Source: Pandoraea terrae (lineage in GTDB: Bacteria; Pseudomonadota; Gammaproteobacteria; Burkholderiales; Burkholderiaceae). Taken from it: a DNA stretch of 64,000 nt. The position numbers and the translations under genes are program-made. The stretch spans positions 1-64,000 of the forward strand of contig NZ_CABPRZ010000021.1 in NCBI RefSeq assembly GCF_902459695.1, read 5' to 3'. The notes under the pieces are model-generated. The model did not search any database and was not told where the DNA came from. It saw only the letters and a list, made by a program, of their open reading frames with translations. Of this stretch, positions 20,526 through 31,943 are shown in pieces; position 1 is the stretch's first letter, and every line of letters starts with the position of its first letter.

Positions 20526-21410
20526 ATGTCTGAACGCCATCCCATCATTGCAATCACCGGATCCTCCGGGGCAGGTACCACGTCGGTGACTCGCACCTTT
20601 GCGAACATCTTTCGCCGTGAAGGCGTGAAGTCCGTGGTGATCGAAGGCGACAGTTTCCATCGCTACGGCCGGCGGGAAATGAAGGTCATGCAGGCCGAGG
20701 CGGAGGAAAGCGGCGACAGGAATTTCAGTCATTTCGGGCCTGACACCAATCTGTTCGGCGAACTCGAGAATTTGTTCCGCACCTACGGAGAATCGGGGGC
20801 AGGTTTGCAGCGGCGTTACCTGCACACTGTCAGCGAAGCCGAGCCGTACGGACAGGAGCCGGGTACGTTCACTGCATGGGAGCCTGTGCCGGACAACACC
20901 GATCTCCTCTTCTACGAGGGGCTGCACGGCGGAGTCGTGACCGAAAGCGTCAACGTCGCGCGCCATCCGGATCTTCTGATCGGGGTGGTTCCCGTGATCA
21001 ATCTCGAGTGGATCCAGAAGCTGTGGCGCGACAAGTCACAGCGTGGCTATTCGACCGAGGCTGTTACGGATACCATTCTGCGCCGCATGCCCGATTATGT
21101 GAACTACATTTGCCCTCAGTTCTCCCGGACGCATGTCAATTTTCAACGCATTCCGTGCGTCGATACATCGAATCCGTTCATCGCTCGGGAAATTCCCGCG
21201 CCGGATGAAAGTATGGTGGTCATCCGCTTTGCCAATCCGAAGGGTATCGACTTTCAGTATTTGCTGAGCATGGTGCACGACTCCTTCATGTCGCGGGCCA
21301 ACACAATCGTCGTGCCCGGCGGCAAGATGGAGTTGGCCATGCAGTTGATTTTCACCCCGTTCATACTGCGCATGATGGAGCGCCGCAAGCGCGCTTTGGG
21401 CGCCCTTTGA
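20526..21410 (+). CDS. cbbP: Phosphoribulokinase
   Basis: Produces ribulose-1,5-bisphosphate from ribulose-5-phosphate with ATP, the reaction unique to the Calvin cycle. The 294 aa length fits the bacterial (octameric, NADH-activated) type. The P-loop is GSSGAGTTSVTRTF near residue 13, followed by the family regions IEGDSFHRYGR and FYEGLHGG. It is 10 bases downstream of cbbF. Confidence 0.97.
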   Translation: MSERHPIIAITGSSGAGTTSVTRTFANIFRREGVKSVVIEGDSFHRYGRREMKVMQAEAEESGDRNFSHFGPDTNLFGELENLFRTYGESGAGLQRRYLHTVSEAEPYGQEPGTFTAWEPVPDNTDLLFYEGLHGGVVTESVNVARHPDLLIGVVPVINLEWIQKLWRDKSQRGYSTEAVTDTILRRMPDYVNYICPQFSRTHVNFQRIPCVDTSNPFIAREIPAPDESMVVIRFANPKGIDFQYLLSMVHDSFMSRANTIVVPGGKMELAMQLIFTPFILRMMERRKRALGAL

Positions 21411-21421
21411 GGAATCACGCG

Positions 21422-23431
21422 ATGAATGCCCCAAATCGTTTACCGATGGCGGCCCAATGCGCCAACGCCTTGCGCATCCTGTCTGCCGACGCGGTCGAGA
21501 AGGCCAGGTCCGGACACCCCGGCGCACCGCTGGGTATGGCTGAGATGGCCGAAGTGGTGTGGCGTCGACACCTGCGTCATAACCCGGCCAACCCGAAGTG
21601 GCTCAACCGCGACCGCTTCGTGCTTTCCAACGGTCATGCTTCGATGTTGCTCTACGCCTTGCTGCACCTGAGCGGCTACGATCTCCCGGTCACTGAACTG
21701 CAGCGCTTTCGACAACTCCATGCGCGCACTCCGGGGCATCCGGAAGTGGGCGTGACGCCCGGCGTGGAAACCACCACAGGCCCGCTGGGACAGGGATTGG
21801 CCAACGCAGTGGGCATGGCGCTTGCCGAGCACCTGTTGGCGGCCACCTTCAATCGCGAAGGCCACAAGATCATTGACCACACCACGTATGTGTTTCTCGG
21901 CGACGGCTGCCTGATGGAGGGCGTCAGTCATGAGGCAGCTTCGCTGGCCGGTACGCTCGGGCTTCGCAAGCTGATTTGTCTGTACGACGACAACGGGATT
22001 TCCATCGACGGGCAGACGCGAGGATGGTTCGCCGACGATACCGCCCAGCGCTTCACCGCCTACGGCTGGGATGTGAGGATCGTGGACGGTCATGACATGC
22101 TGGCGCTCAACGAAGCCGTGTGCAAGGCCAAGGGGAGCGATAAACCCTCGCTCATCTGCTGCCGTACGGTGATCGGCTGCGGCGCGCCCGGAAAGGCGGG
22201 CGGGCATGACGTGCACGGGGCCCCGCTTGGGGACGAGGAAATCGCCGCCATGCGTAGCGCACTGGGATGGACGGCTGCGCCGTTCGATGTGCCGGACGAC
22301 ATCGCCAGGGAATGGGACGGCAGGGGGCAAGGCGCCTTGTTGGAGAGCGCCTGGAGTGAGCGCTTTTCCCGCTACTGCAAGACATACCCCGATCTCGCGG
22401 CGGAGTTGTTGCGCCGGTGCGAAGGGACGCTCCCGCTCGATCTCGAGGATGGCGTAATGCAGCTCCTGAGCGATCCATCGTCTGCCCTGCGCAAGAAGAT
22501 TGCTACGCGAAAGGCTTCACAACTGGTGCTGGAGCCTTTGCTGGAAGGCTTGCCAGAACTGTTCGGAGGGTCGGCCGACCTGTCCGGGTCCAATCTGACC
22601 AACGTCGAGGCCTCAGTCTGGGTGAACCATCATGGGAAAGGCAACTATCTGAGCTATGGGGTACGCGAGTTTGGTATGGCAGCGGTGATGAACGGGATAG
22701 CACTGCATGGCGGTCTGATTCCATACGGTGGCACATTCCTGACGTTTTCCGATTATTCGCGCAATGCGATTCGTATGGCGGCACTCATGCAACAGCGCGT
22801 GGTTCATGTGCTTACGCACGACTCCATCGGACTGGGTGAAGACGGCCCCACGCACCAGCCGGTGGAGCATGCGTCAAGCTTGCGATTGATTCCCAATAAT
22901 CGGGTATGGCGACCCTGCGATGGGGTGGAAACGGCGATTGCATGGCTTGCAGCCGTGCAGCGTGATAACGGTCCAAGCTGCCTTCTCCTGTCGCGTCAGG
23001 CGTTGACACCGTTCGAACGGAGCGCCGAGCAGATCGAAGCGGTCAAGCGCGGCGGATATGTGCTTCGCGATGCGGCCAGGGTGGACGTGGTATTGATCGC
23101 GACCGGGTCGGAAGTGGAGATTGCCGCACAGGCCGCGCAGGTGCTTGCCGGCTCGGGCATCGGCGCACGCGTGGTATCCATGCCGTGCGTGGAGGTGTTC
23201 TTCGCACAGGAGACTGGCTACCGCGACACAGTTCTGCCCGTCGATATCCCGCGCGTCAGCGTGGAGGCCGGAGTTACGTGGTTCTGGCGCGGTGTGGTTG
23301 GTTGTCGGGGGGCTTCGCTCGGTATCGACACTTACGGCGAGTCCGCTCCAGCGGCTGAGCTATACGAACACTTTGGCCTGACGGCAGCCCGGGTTGCCGA
23401 GGTGGCCAGGTCGCTTGTAGAGAGGCCGTGA
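21422..23431 (+). CDS. cbbT: Transketolase
   Basis: Thiamine-diphosphate enzyme moving two-carbon units in RuBP regeneration, 669 aa. Seen are [13 protein letters not shown], the TPP motif [20 protein letters not shown], and the pyrimidine-domain motif [17 protein letters not shown]. The ATG at 21422 is taken; a TTG further upstream overlaps cbbP and is less likely. The end overlaps the cbbZ start (TGATG). Confidence 0.97.
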   Translation: MNAPNRLPMAAQCANALRILSADAVEKARSGHPGAPLGMAEMAEVVWRRHLRHNPANPKWLNRDRFVLSNGHASMLLYALLHLSGYDLPVTELQRFRQLHARTPGHPEVGVTPGVETTTGPLGQGLANAVGMALAEHLLAATFNREGHKIIDHTTYVFLGDGCLMEGVSHEAASLAGTLGLRKLICLYDDNGISIDGQTRGWFADDTAQRFTAYGWDVRIVDGHDMLALNEAVCKAKGSDKPSLICCRTVIGCGAPGKAGGHDVHGAPLGDEEIAAMRSALGWTAAPFDVPDDIAREWDGRGQGALLESAWSERFSRYCKTYPDLAAELLRRCEGTLPLDLEDGVMQLLSDPSSALRKKIATRKASQLVLEPLLEGLPELFGGSADLSGSNLTNVEASVWVNHHGKGNYLSYGVREFGMAAVMNGIALHGGLIPYGGTFLTFSDYSRNAIRMAALMQQRVVHVLTHDSIGLGEDGPTHQPVEHASSLRLIPNNRVWRPCDGVETAIAWLAAVQRDNGPSCLLLSRQALTPFERSAEQIEAVKRGGYVLRDAARVDVVLIATGSEVEIAAQAAQVLAGSGIGARVVSMPCVEVFFAQETGYRDTVLPVDIPRVSVEAGVTWFWRGVVGCRGASLGIDTYGESAPAAELYEHFGLTAARVAEVARSLVERP

Positions 23432-24150
23432 TGGGGTGCGGCAAAACGATATGCAATTCGGTACTGATTGATCTGGACGGCACACTCGTGGATACGGCGC
23501 CGGACATCGTCGAAGCCGCCGGCCGCATGCTGGAGGACCTGTCCATGAAGCCACTGCAGTTCAAAACGGTCGCCGGCTTTATCGGCAGGGGCGTTCCCAA
23601 TCTGGTCCGGCTCACGCTCGAAGCCAGCGGGCTGGAACCGTCCGTTGAGCAATATCGAGCCGAAGCGTTGTTTCACCGGCACTACCGCGTGTTGAACGGG
23701 CGCTTCAGCGGCGTATTTCCCGGCGTGCCGGCGGGGCTGGCCGCTTTGCGCGCAGGTGGCTACCGCCTCGCCTGCGTGACCAACAAGCCGGAGCGTCTCG
23801 CATCGCAACTTCTTGACCTGACAGGGCTCGCGAACGCGTTTGACGTGCTTGTCGGAGGCGACACGATCGCACAGATGAAGCCGGATCCCGGTCCCATCCA
23901 CCACGCGTGCCGCATGCTCGAATCCGGCGTTGCCGGGAGCGTAATGGTGGGCGATTCCGGTGTCGACGTTGCTGCCGCGCGTGCGGCTGGCATTCCAGTC
24001 TTCATCATGCGTTATGGCTACGCGGGACCGGGCGGCCCGGAATCCCTCGGCTGCGACGGCGTGCTGGGTTCATTGGAAGATCTGCCGGATTTTCTGACCT
24101 GGGGCAACCCATTGACGGCTTCCAGACACAATAACCTTCGGAGGAATTAG
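23431..24150 (+). CDS. cbbZ: Phosphoglycolate phosphatase (HAD)
   Basis: Removes 2-phosphoglycolate, the product of RuBisCO oxygenation, as the first step of photorespiratory salvage. The ~239 aa protein has motif I ([15 protein letters not shown]), an [10 protein letters not shown] cap region, TNKPERLA for motif II, and [16 protein letters not shown] for motif IV, which match bacterial Gph. Its ATG shares a base with the cbbT stop codon, so translation is probably coupled. Confidence 0.94.
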   Translation: MGCGKTICNSVLIDLDGTLVDTAPDIVEAAGRMLEDLSMKPLQFKTVAGFIGRGVPNLVRLTLEASGLEPSVEQYRAEALFHRHYRVLNGRFSGVFPGVPAGLAALRAGGYRLACVTNKPERLASQLLDLTGLANAFDVLVGGDTIAQMKPDPGPIHHACRMLESGVAGSVMVGDSGVDVAAARAAGIPVFIMRYGYAGPGGPESLGCDGVLGSLEDLPDFLTWGNPLTASRHNNLRRN

Positions 24151-24154
24151 ACGT

Positions 24155-25165
24155 ATGGCAATCAAGGTGGCAATCAACGGCTATGGCCGCATCGGACGTA
24201 ACGTTCTGCGGGCGCACTACGAAGGTGGCAAACGGCATGATATCGAGATCGTGGCCATTAACGACCTCGGCGACGCGAGCACGAATGCGCATCTGACTCA
24301 ATACGACACTGCTCACGGACGCTTTCCAGGGACCGTGACCGTTGACGGGGACGCGATGATTGTCAATGGCGATCGGATTCGCGTGCTGGCCGAACGCAAT
24401 CCGGCCCAGTTGCCTTGGGGGGCGTTGGGGGTTGACGTGGTGCTCGAGTGCACCGGGCTTTTCACCAGTAAGGACAAGGCCAGCGCCCACCTGGCGGGCG
24501 GCGCCAGAAAGGTCGTGATTTCCGCGCCGGGCGGCAAGGATGTTGACGCTACGGTTGTGTACGGCGTCAATCACGAGATTCTGAAGGCTGAGCACACCGT
24601 GATTTCCAACGCCTCTTGCACTACTAATTGCCTGGCCCCACTGATCAAGCCACTACATGAAATTCTCGGCATCGTCTCGGGATTGATGACGACGGTGCAC
24701 TCCTATACCAATGACCAAGTACTGACGGACGTATATCACGAAGACCTTCGTCGGGCACGATCGGCCACGATGTCGATGATTCCCACCAAGACCGGGGCTG
24801 CCTCCGCCGTGGGCCTGGTGCTGCCGGAACTGAGCGGAAAACTGGACGGCTTTGCCGTGCGGGTGCCGACGCTGAATGTGTCTCTCGTCGATTTCTCCTT
24901 TGTGGCTAAACGCGAAACCACAGTCAAGGAAGTCAACGCGATCCTGAAAGGCGCGGCGCAGGGGGAGTTGAGCGGCATTCTCGAATACAACGATGCGCCG
25001 CTGGTCTCGGTTGACTTCAACCACAATCCGGCATCGTCGATATTCGACGCATCCCTGACGAAAGTGTCGGGCACTTTGGTCAAGGTGTCGAGCTGGTACG
25101 ACAATGAATGGGGCTTCTCGAATCGCATGCTCGATGTGGTGACGGCATTTGCCAGCGCACGATAG
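24155..25165 (+). CDS. cbbG: Glyceraldehyde-3-phosphate dehydrogenase
   Basis: Reduces 1,3-bisphosphoglycerate in the cycle. The 336 aa protein starts [20 protein letters not shown] (NAD(P)-binding), carries the active-site cysteine in [12 protein letters not shown] and ends with [24 protein letters not shown] precedes the start. It is the standard class I type. Confidence 0.97.
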   Translation: MAIKVAINGYGRIGRNVLRAHYEGGKRHDIEIVAINDLGDASTNAHLTQYDTAHGRFPGTVTVDGDAMIVNGDRIRVLAERNPAQLPWGALGVDVVLECTGLFTSKDKASAHLAGGARKVVISAPGGKDVDATVVYGVNHEILKAEHTVISNASCTTNCLAPLIKPLHEILGIVSGLMTTVHSYTNDQVLTDVYHEDLRRARSATMSMIPTKTGAASAVGLVLPELSGKLDGFAVRVPTLNVSLVDFSFVAKRETTVKEVNAILKGAAQGELSGILEYNDAPLVSVDFNHNPASSIFDASLTKVSGTLVKVSSWYDNEWGFSNRMLDVVTAFASAR

Positions 25166-25174
25166 GAAAACCTT

Positions 25175-26404
25175 ATGCCGATCGTCGATACACTCGAAAA
25201 GCTGAGTTCTCAGGGGCAACTCACCGGAAAGCGTGTCTTCATCCGTGCGGATCTGAATGTGCCGCAGGACGATAAAGGCAACATCACGGACGACACACGC
25301 ATCCGTGCTTCGGTCCCGGCCATCGTGGTGGCACTTGAAGCCGGCGCGGCTGTGATGGTGACCTCGCACATGGGGCGTCCGGCAGAAGGAGATACCGCGC
25401 CGGAAAACTCTCTTGCCTCGGTTGCCGCGCGGTTGACCGAATTGCTTGGACGTGACGTCAGATTGGTCCGGAATTGGGTGGCCGGCGGATTCGAGGTCGC
25501 GCCGGGACAGGTGGTGCTGCTGGAGAATTGCCGCGTCAACCCCGGGGAAAAGAAAAATAGCGATGAGCTCGCGCAAAAGATGGCCAGGCTATGCGATGTC
25601 TACGTCAATGACGCGTTCGGGACGGCACACCGCGCTGAAGCCACCACTCACGGCATTGCGAAATATGCGCCGGCCGTATGCGCTGGCCCACTACTGATGG
25701 CCGAGCTGGAAGCATTGCGCAAAGCGCTGAATCAACCCATCCGCCCGCTGGTGGCGATTGTGGGGGGCTCCAAGGTCTCGACCAAGTTGTCCATTCTGGA
25801 GTCGCTCGCCACCAAGGTGGACCATCTGATCGTTGGTGGGGGTATCGCCAATACGTTTATGCTGGCCGCCGGCCTCCGGGTTGGCAAGTCGCTGGTCGAG
25901 ACCGGCCTGGTAGAAGATGCCCGCCGCATCATCGAAATGATGGATCGACGCGGCGCTTCGGTGCCGATTCCGGTGGACGTCATCTGCGCAAAGGAGTTCC
26001 ACGCAACGGCGACTGCGACCGTCAAAGATGCTGCTGATGTGGAACCGGACGACATGATTCTCGACGTTGGCCCAAAGACTGCGGCGAAGTTGATCGAGCC
26101 CCTGGAGGACGCCGGAACCATTGTATGGAACGGTCCGCTAGGGGTGTTCGAGTTTGACCAGTTCAGCAATGGCACCCGGGCGTTGGCACAAGCGATCGCC
26201 GACTCCCCGGCTTTCTCGATTGCCGGCGGGGGCGATACGCTGACGGCGATCGCAAAGTTCGCGGTCGCTGATCGCGTGGATTACATCTCGACGGGTGGCG
26301 GCGCCTTCCTCGAATTCCTCGAAGGGAAGACCCTTCCTGCTGTTGACATTCTCGTGCATCGTGCCGCCGCTGCACAGCATCGGATCGCTCATCAATCACG
26401 TTAA
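25175..26404 (+). CDS. cbbK: Phosphoglycerate kinase
   Basis: Phosphorylates 3-phosphoglycerate to 1,3-bisphosphoglycerate. The 409 aa enzyme shows the N-terminal [14 protein letters not shown], the substrate-binding [14 protein letters not shown] for the interdomain region, and [10 protein letters not shown] in the nucleotide-binding domain. It is 9 bases after cbbG. Confidence 0.97.
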   Translation: MPIVDTLEKLSSQGQLTGKRVFIRADLNVPQDDKGNITDDTRIRASVPAIVVALEAGAAVMVTSHMGRPAEGDTAPENSLASVAARLTELLGRDVRLVRNWVAGGFEVAPGQVVLLENCRVNPGEKKNSDELAQKMARLCDVYVNDAFGTAHRAEATTHGIAKYAPAVCAGPLLMAELEALRKALNQPIRPLVAIVGGSKVSTKLSILESLATKVDHLIVGGGIANTFMLAAGLRVGKSLVETGLVEDARRIIEMMDRRGASVPIPVDVICAKEFHATATATVKDAADVEPDDMILDVGPKTAAKLIEPLEDAGTIVWNGPLGVFEFDQFSNGTRALAQAIADSPAFSIAGGGDTLTAIAKFAVADRVDYISTGGGAFLEFLEGKTLPAVDILVHRAAAAQHRIAHQSR

Positions 26405-26415
26405 GGAGTGCAATC

Positions 26416-27456
26416 ATGGCCATCATCTCATTGCGTCAACTGCTGGATCACGCGGCGGAGTTCAATTACGGTGTGCCGGCGTTCAACATCAACAATCTCG
26501 AACAGATCCAGGCCATCATGGAGGCCGCACAGGAAACTGACAGCCCGGTGATCCTGCAGGCATCTGCCGGTGCGCGCAAATATGCCGGCGAGGCATATTT
26601 GCGCCACATGGTGTTGGCCGCCGCCGAGACGCACCCTGACATCTCCATTGTGGTACATCAGGATCATGGCGCCAGTCCGGATGTGTGCCAAGCCTCGATC
26701 CGCTCCGGGTTTTCCAGCGTGATGATGGATGGTTCGCTTTGCGAAGACATGAAAACGCCATCAGATTACGAGTACAACGTCGAGGTAACACGTCGCGTGT
26801 GCGAGATGGCCCATGCGGTGGGCGTGTCGGTGGAGGGCGAGTTGGGGTGCCTCGGTTCGCTCGAGACCGGTACTGCGGGTGAGGAAGATGGTTCCGGGGC
26901 AGTGGGCACGCTGTCACACGACATGTTGCTGACCGACCCGGCGCAGGCAAAGGATTTTGTCGCCCGCACCGGAGTTGATGCGCTCGCCATTGCGATCGGC
27001 ACCAGTCATGGTGCCTACAAGTTTTCCCGCAAACCGACCGGCGATATCCTGGACATTGAGCGAATTCGGGCTATCCACGAGCAGATTCCGAACAGCCATC
27101 TGGTCATGCACGGATCCAGTTCCGTGCCGCAGGAATGGTTGACGATCATTCGTCAATACGGCGGCGATATCAAGGAAACCTACGGCGTTCCTGTCGAGGA
27201 AATCCAGCGCGGTATTCAGAACGGGGTGCGCAAGGTGAATATCGATACTGACATCCGTCTCGCGATGACTGGCGCCATGCGAAAATCGTTGACGGACGAC
27301 CGGAGCGAATTTGATCCGCGCAAGGTCATCGCGGCTGCAAGGAAGGCGGCGAAAGATGTTTGCAAAGCACGGTTTGAGGCATTTGGCTGTGCGGCCCAAG
27401 CGTCGCGAATCAAGCCTGTTGCGCTCGAAAGGATGGTGTCCCGCTACAAAAAGTAA
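26416..27456 (+). CDS. cbbA: Fructose-1,6-bisphosphate aldolase, class II
   Basis: Zinc-dependent aldolase forming fructose- and probably sedoheptulose-bisphosphate. The 346 aa protein has HQDHGASPD (zinc ligand histidines), [28 protein letters not shown] and the late motif NTDTD-like [18 protein letters not shown] precedes the start. It is the last gene of the cbb operon; a LysR gene converges 21 bases later. Confidence 0.96.
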   Translation: MAIISLRQLLDHAAEFNYGVPAFNINNLEQIQAIMEAAQETDSPVILQASAGARKYAGEAYLRHMVLAAAETHPDISIVVHQDHGASPDVCQASIRSGFSSVMMDGSLCEDMKTPSDYEYNVEVTRRVCEMAHAVGVSVEGELGCLGSLETGTAGEEDGSGAVGTLSHDMLLTDPAQAKDFVARTGVDALAIAIGTSHGAYKFSRKPTGDILDIERIRAIHEQIPNSHLVMHGSSSVPQEWLTIIRQYGGDIKETYGVPVEEIQRGIQNGVRKVNIDTDIRLAMTGAMRKSLTDDRSEFDPRKVIAAARKAAKDVCKARFEAFGCAAQASRIKPVALERMVSRYKK

Positions 27457-27477
27457 TCTGCTCCACGGACGACAATG

Positions 27478-28401
27478 TCATGCAATGCCGGCATCGTCGA
27501 CGCGCCTGAGCTGGCGCAGGAATGCAAGCTCATCGGCAAGGCTGACTGAATCGGAGGCGTTCGAGGCAAACAGCCAGATTTCGAGCCGCGCTGTGCTGTC
27601 GGCGTCGCCAACGATACGGAGCGTCCCTGCGCGCAGCTCGGGCTCGATCATGTCCTCTGGAAGCCATGCGACACCTTCACCGAGCAACGCTTCCACTTTC
27701 AGTGCTTCGACCAACGCGCTCTCATAACGCAAAACCAGCGGGAAATGCGCTTCCAATTCGGCGTGCAACGTTGCAGTGACTTTGCCGAGAAACGATTCCC
27801 TGGAGTATGCGAGCAACGGCATGGCTTCATCGTTGCGCGGCGGCAAGAGGAAGCGGGAATTGCCATGGGCGTCAACTGCGGATACCGGTACCAGGGTGGT
27901 TTCCCCGACTCGCACACCTCGAAACGAGGATTCGGCAAGCAGGTTCGGGACGCGAGGATGGCGATAGCAGAGGACGAATTGACAGGCGCCACCCAAAAGC
28001 AAGTCGATACATTCGTCCAGATCCGCGGCGACGACTGCCGCGTGGTGTTCAGAGTCGCGCCTTTGCTCTCGCCACCACATCGGGAAAAAATAGACCGCCA
28101 GTGAATGCGGCATGGCGAACTTGAGCGTCCGTCCGGCTGCCTCGCGCGAGGCAAGCGCCTCACGACGACTCCGGTACAGGTCGGCCACGATCTGTTCCGC
28201 CAGCGCCGCGAAAGCCGTTCCTTCCTTTGTCAGCGTGACGGGGTACGAACTGCGATCGATGAGCGGGACGCCGTACCAAACCTCCAGCGCCTTGATCCGT
28301 CGGCTCAACGCAGACTGCGTCACGTGCCGCGCCACGCATGCTTGAGAGAAGTTCCGCAATTTGGCGACAGCCAGAAAATCCTCCAACCATTTCAATTCCA
28401 T
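27478..28401 (-). CDS. LysR-family regulator, divergent to racemase operon
   Basis: A 307 aa LysR protein with the N-terminal helix-turn-helix (MELKWLEDFLAVAKLRNFSQACVARHVTQSALSRRIKALE) and an effector domain. The ATG at 28401 fits the normal LysR start; the longer frame upstream has no homology. It diverges from the racemase/PLP-lyase genes (199-base gap), which are its likely targets. The effector is unknown; an amino acid or sulfonate is reasonable from context. Confidence 0.9.
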   Translation of the reverse strand: MELKWLEDFLAVAKLRNFSQACVARHVTQSALSRRIKALEVWYGVPLIDRSSYPVTLTKEGTAFAALAEQIVADLYRSRREALASREAAGRTLKFAMPHSLAVYFFPMWWREQRRDSEHHAAVVAADLDECIDLLLGGACQFVLCYRHPRVPNLLAESSFRGVRVGETTLVPVSAVDAHGNSRFLLPPRNDEAMPLLAYSRESFLGKVTATLHAELEAHFPLVLRYESALVEALKVEALLGEGVAWLPEDMIEPELRAGTLRIVGDADSTARLEIWLFASNASDSVSLADELAFLRQLRRVDDAGIA

Positions 28402-28600
28402 ATAGGGAACACTCAAGCGATCTGTTCGGGAGGCGGCGAGCATTGCGATGCCGTTGCCCGTTGTCAATAGGGGCTTGCGAACGCTCTGTCGGCGTCCGGA
28501 AAACTATTCGGTTCCGGCATAGTTCGCGCCAAAAGCGTCATTGGATTCTCGCGCTGGCGACGCATAGAATCAACCCTATGCATGAAATATGGAGGCGTAG

Positions 28601-29338
28601 ATGGCGAAGATGAACGAAAGTCGCGAGCTCGTGATCGGCGTCATCGGCGGCATGGGCCCGATGGCAACTGCCGATTTTCTCGCAAAACTCACGGCTGCCA
28701 CGCCTGTGGCGACGGAGCAGGATCACCTGCGGGTACTCATCGATTCGAACCCGAAGATTCCCGATCGCAACCACGCCATCCGCGGGACAGGAGAATCTCC
28801 GGCGAGCGCCATAGCTGAGACGGCGCGCGGCTTGCAGCGCAGCGGCGCAGATTTTCTCGTGATGGCATGCAATACCGCACACGCGTTCGAAAGCGCCATA
28901 GGGGACGCGGTGTCGATACCATTTGTGAGTATGGTCGAAGAGGCCAGCGACGCTTGTGTTCGAAGGCACCCTTCGGCCCGTCGCGTCGGCTTGCTGGCAG
29001 CGCCTGGCTGCCTGAATGCCGGCCTCTATCAGACCGCGCTCTCACGGCGCGGCAGGCAAACCATCGAACCACCGGAAAACTACGAAGCCGATTTCGCGGC
29101 GCTGCTCTACCAAATCAAGACGAGTGGCGTCTCGGACGCCGTGCGGGCCGGCATGAAGGCGCTTGGCGGTGCGTTGATTGCGGCCGGTGCGGACGTGCTC
29201 ATCGCCGCATGCACCGAAGTCCCACTCGCCCTGAAAGACGGCGATCTTTGCGCTCCCATGGTCGACGCCACGTCGAACCTGGCTGAGCGATGCGTACGGT
29301 ATGCGCGTCGCATCGAAGCTATTCCAACCACCTATTGA
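28601..29338 (+). CDS. Aspartate/glutamate racemase family protein
   Basis: A cofactor-independent amino-acid racemase, 245 aa. The two catalytic cysteines are present: VMACNTAHAF and IAACTEVPLA. The N-terminus IGVIGGMGPMATADFLAKL is typical of the family. A GGAGG site precedes the ATG. It is 20 bases before the PLP-enzyme gene, so it may supply the right stereoisomer of the amino acid that enzyme cleaves (inference). Confidence 0.9.
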   Translation: MAKMNESRELVIGVIGGMGPMATADFLAKLTAATPVATEQDHLRVLIDSNPKIPDRNHAIRGTGESPASAIAETARGLQRSGADFLVMACNTAHAFESAIGDAVSIPFVSMVEEASDACVRRHPSARRVGLLAAPGCLNAGLYQTALSRRGRQTIEPPENYEADFAALLYQIKTSGVSDAVRAGMKALGGALIAAGADVLIAACTEVPLALKDGDLCAPMVDATSNLAERCVRYARRIEAIPTTY

Positions 29339-29358
29339 TCCACCACTAGAGGCAATTC

Positions 29359-30396
29359 ATGCATCTCACCAAATTTCCACGCGTAAAGCTCGGCCACCTG
29401 AATACGCCCCTCGAACCGATGCCCAGGCTGAGCAAAATCCTTGGCGGACCGAAGTTGTATATCAAACGCGACGATTGCACCGGCCTGGCCACCGGTGGCA
29501 ACAAAACACGCAAGCTCGAATTCCTGATGGCGGACGCGCTCGCGGTGAAGGCGGACACTGTCATCACGCAAGGCGCGACGCAATCGAATCACGCGCGCCA
29601 GACTGCTGCGGCAGCGGCCCGCCTTGGCATGCGTTGCATCATTCTTCTCGAGGATCGCACCGGAAACGAGGCGCGCGACTACCGGTATTCCGGAAATGTG
29701 TTTCTCGATCGATTGTTAGGGGCGCCGACGCGCACGTATGGCGCTGGCACGGACATGAATGCCGCGATGGTAGAGGTTGCCGAAGAGGTCCTGGCGCTGG
29801 GTGGCAAACCCTACATCATTCCCGGTGGCGGATCGAACAGCTTGGGTGCGCTCGGTTACGTGAACTGCGCGCTGGAGATCGTCGCACAGGCGAACGAGCA
29901 GCAACTCAGGATCGATCGCGTCGTCCACGCAACCGGCAGCGCTGGCACTCAGGCCGGGCTTGTCGCAGGCTTCGAGGGCATGCGCAGCGGTATCGATGTC
30001 CTCGGTATCGGCGTGCGCGCGCCAAGAGAAGCGCAGGAAGCCAACGTGTACAAGCTCGCCTGCGAGACGGCCGATCGCCTCGGCATGGGTGATGTGGTTC
30101 GACGCGACCGAGTCGTGGCTAACTGCGACTATGTAGGCGACGGCTACGGAATTCCTACGGCGGGCATGGTCGAGGCCGTAACCCTTGCCGCGCGAACCGA
30201 GGGCTTGCTGCTGGATCCCGTGTATTCCGGCAAGGGTATGGCAGGGCTGATCGACTTGATTCGGCAAGGCTACTTCGGATCGGACGAAACGATCGTGTTC
30301 GTCCACACGGGCGGCAGCGCGGCGCTGTTCGGCTACATCGACGCATTCGAAACGACGCTCGCCCCTTCTGCCGATACTAGGGTGAGCCGGCAATGA
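29359..30396 (+). CDS. PLP-dependent D-cysteine desulfhydrase / L-cysteate sulfo-lyase family enzyme
   Basis: A 345 aa fold-type II PLP enzyme. The motif [20 protein letters not shown] holds the PLP-binding lysine, [14 protein letters not shown] the substrate loop, and [11 protein letters not shown] the phosphate/cofactor end. These enzymes take sulfide (from D-cysteine), sulfite (from L-cysteate, CuyA) or ammonia (ACC deaminase) out of small amino acids. Length and motif wording look close to CuyA as I remember it, and sulfite release would fit a sulfur oxidiser, but sequence alone does not settle the substrate. Confidence 0.85.
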   Translation: MHLTKFPRVKLGHLNTPLEPMPRLSKILGGPKLYIKRDDCTGLATGGNKTRKLEFLMADALAVKADTVITQGATQSNHARQTAAAAARLGMRCIILLEDRTGNEARDYRYSGNVFLDRLLGAPTRTYGAGTDMNAAMVEVAEEVLALGGKPYIIPGGGSNSLGALGYVNCALEIVAQANEQQLRIDRVVHATGSAGTQAGLVAGFEGMRSGIDVLGIGVRAPREAQEANVYKLACETADRLGMGDVVRRDRVVANCDYVGDGYGIPTAGMVEAVTLAARTEGLLLDPVYSGKGMAGLIDLIRQGYFGSDETIVFVHTGGSAALFGYIDAFETTLAPSADTRVSRQ

Positions 30397-30548
30397 TTCA
30401 ATCGCCGCGACCCGCTCTCAGCGCCAGCCGTACGAGCGTGGTCTGATCTACGCAACGGCAATCGATAAGATAGCCGGGGCCATAGGTACCCGGAAATGGT
30501 CGGGCGCACGCTTCAAAAGAAGGCGCGCGCCCATTCCAGGAGACAACA

Positions 30549-31877
30549 ATGCATTTAAACAGTTCAGGCCGCACGAATAACATCAGTGCGGCCGCTCCGG
30601 CGCCGCACAGCCCATGGCGCGAGATCTGCGCCGCCAGCATCGGCAACGCGCTCGAGTTCTACGATTTGCTGATCTACGGCTATTTCGCCATCGTGATCAG
30701 CAAGTTGTTCTTCCCCTCTCACGACGCCACCACCTCCTTGCTGCTTTCAGTTGGCACGTTCGGTATCTCCTTCGTCACCCGCCCGCTCGGCTCCATCGTG
30801 CTCGGCAGCTACGCCGACCGCGCCGGGCGCAAGGCCTCGCTCACCGTCTCGATTTCCCTGATGATGCTCGGCACCGCGATGATCGTGTTCGCGCCGACCT
30901 ATGAGCAGCTTGGCCTGGCCTCGCCCCTGATCATCATCGTCGCGCGCATGCTGCAGGGCTTTTCGACTGGCGGGGAGTTCGGTGCGTCAACGGCATTCAT
31001 GGTCGAGCACGCCGACCCGAAGCGCCGTGGCTTCTTCGCGAGCTGGCAAATGTCCACCCAAGGCCTCGCCACTGTGCTCGCTGCCGGCGTCGCGGCACTG
31101 CTGAGTGCGCTGCTCTCGCTCGACCAACTGAATGCCTGGGGCTGGCGCGTGGCGTTCGCCGTCGGCCTGCTGATCGGCCCGGTCGGCCTCTACATCCGTC
31201 GAAACATCGACGAGACAGCCGACTTCAAGAAGCTCGGCACGGCACAGAAGCAGAAGTCGCCGTTGCGCGAAGTATTCGTGCGCAACCGCCGCAACTTGCT
31301 GCTGGGCGCGGGCGTGGTGGCCGCCGCCACGGCATTCAACTACGTCCACAAGGTCTACATGCCGACCTACGCGGTAAAGCAGCTTCACATCGCAGCCACG
31401 TTTTCATTCCTGGGCGCGGTGGTCACCGGCGCGATTGAGACGGTTGCGGCGCCAGTCGTCGGAGCGATGTCCGATCGCTTTGGCCGCCTGCGCGTGATGC
31501 TTTGGGCGCTGTTGCTCGTAGGCACAACCACCTATCCGCTGTTCGTGCTGCTCAACCGGTTTCCGACGGTCGGGGCGCTGTTCGCAGTGCAGACGGTGGT
31601 GGGCCTGCTGATTACCGCCAGCCTCGCGCCGGTTCCGGCCCTGCTGGCCGACATTTTCCCGACCAGCACGCGCGGCACCGGCCTTGCGCTGTCGTACAAC
31701 TTCTCGGTCACGCTTTTCGGCGGCTTCGCCCCGCTGATCGTGACCTGGCTCATCGACGCCACGCACAGCAAGCTCGCGCCGAGCTTCTACGTGATGGCCA
31801 CTGCGACGTTGAGCGTTGCCGCGGTCGTTGCGCTCGGCCGCCGCATGACGGTCGCGCGCAGCGCCGCCACGGCCTAA
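30549..31877 (+). CDS. MFS transporter, metabolite:H+ symporter (MHS) type
   Basis: A 442 aa membrane protein with about 12 helices. The early motif SIGNALEFYDLLIYGYFA and the loop GSYADRAGRKASLTVS are hallmarks of the MHS branch (citrate, proline/betaine and dicarboxylate symporters). ARMLQGFSTGGEFGAS supports this. It lies 152 bases after the PLP-lyase gene, probably the importer for that operon's substrate. Confidence 0.9.
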   Translation: MHLNSSGRTNNISAAAPAPHSPWREICAASIGNALEFYDLLIYGYFAIVISKLFFPSHDATTSLLLSVGTFGISFVTRPLGSIVLGSYADRAGRKASLTVSISLMMLGTAMIVFAPTYEQLGLASPLIIIVARMLQGFSTGGEFGASTAFMVEHADPKRRGFFASWQMSTQGLATVLAAGVAALLSALLSLDQLNAWGWRVAFAVGLLIGPVGLYIRRNIDETADFKKLGTAQKQKSPLREVFVRNRRNLLLGAGVVAAATAFNYVHKVYMPTYAVKQLHIAATFSFLGAVVTGAIETVAAPVVGAMSDRFGRLRVMLWALLLVGTTTYPLFVLLNRFPTVGALFAVQTVVGLLITASLAPVPALLADIFPTSTRGTGLALSYNFSVTLFGGFAPLIVTWLIDATHSKLAPSFYVMATATLSVAAVVALGRRMTVARSAATA

Positions 31878-31943
31878 TCCTCGTCCGGGGCGGCGCGCGA
31901 CTACCGCAGCCGCCCCTCCTGAATGCGTTCCACGGAGTCGTCC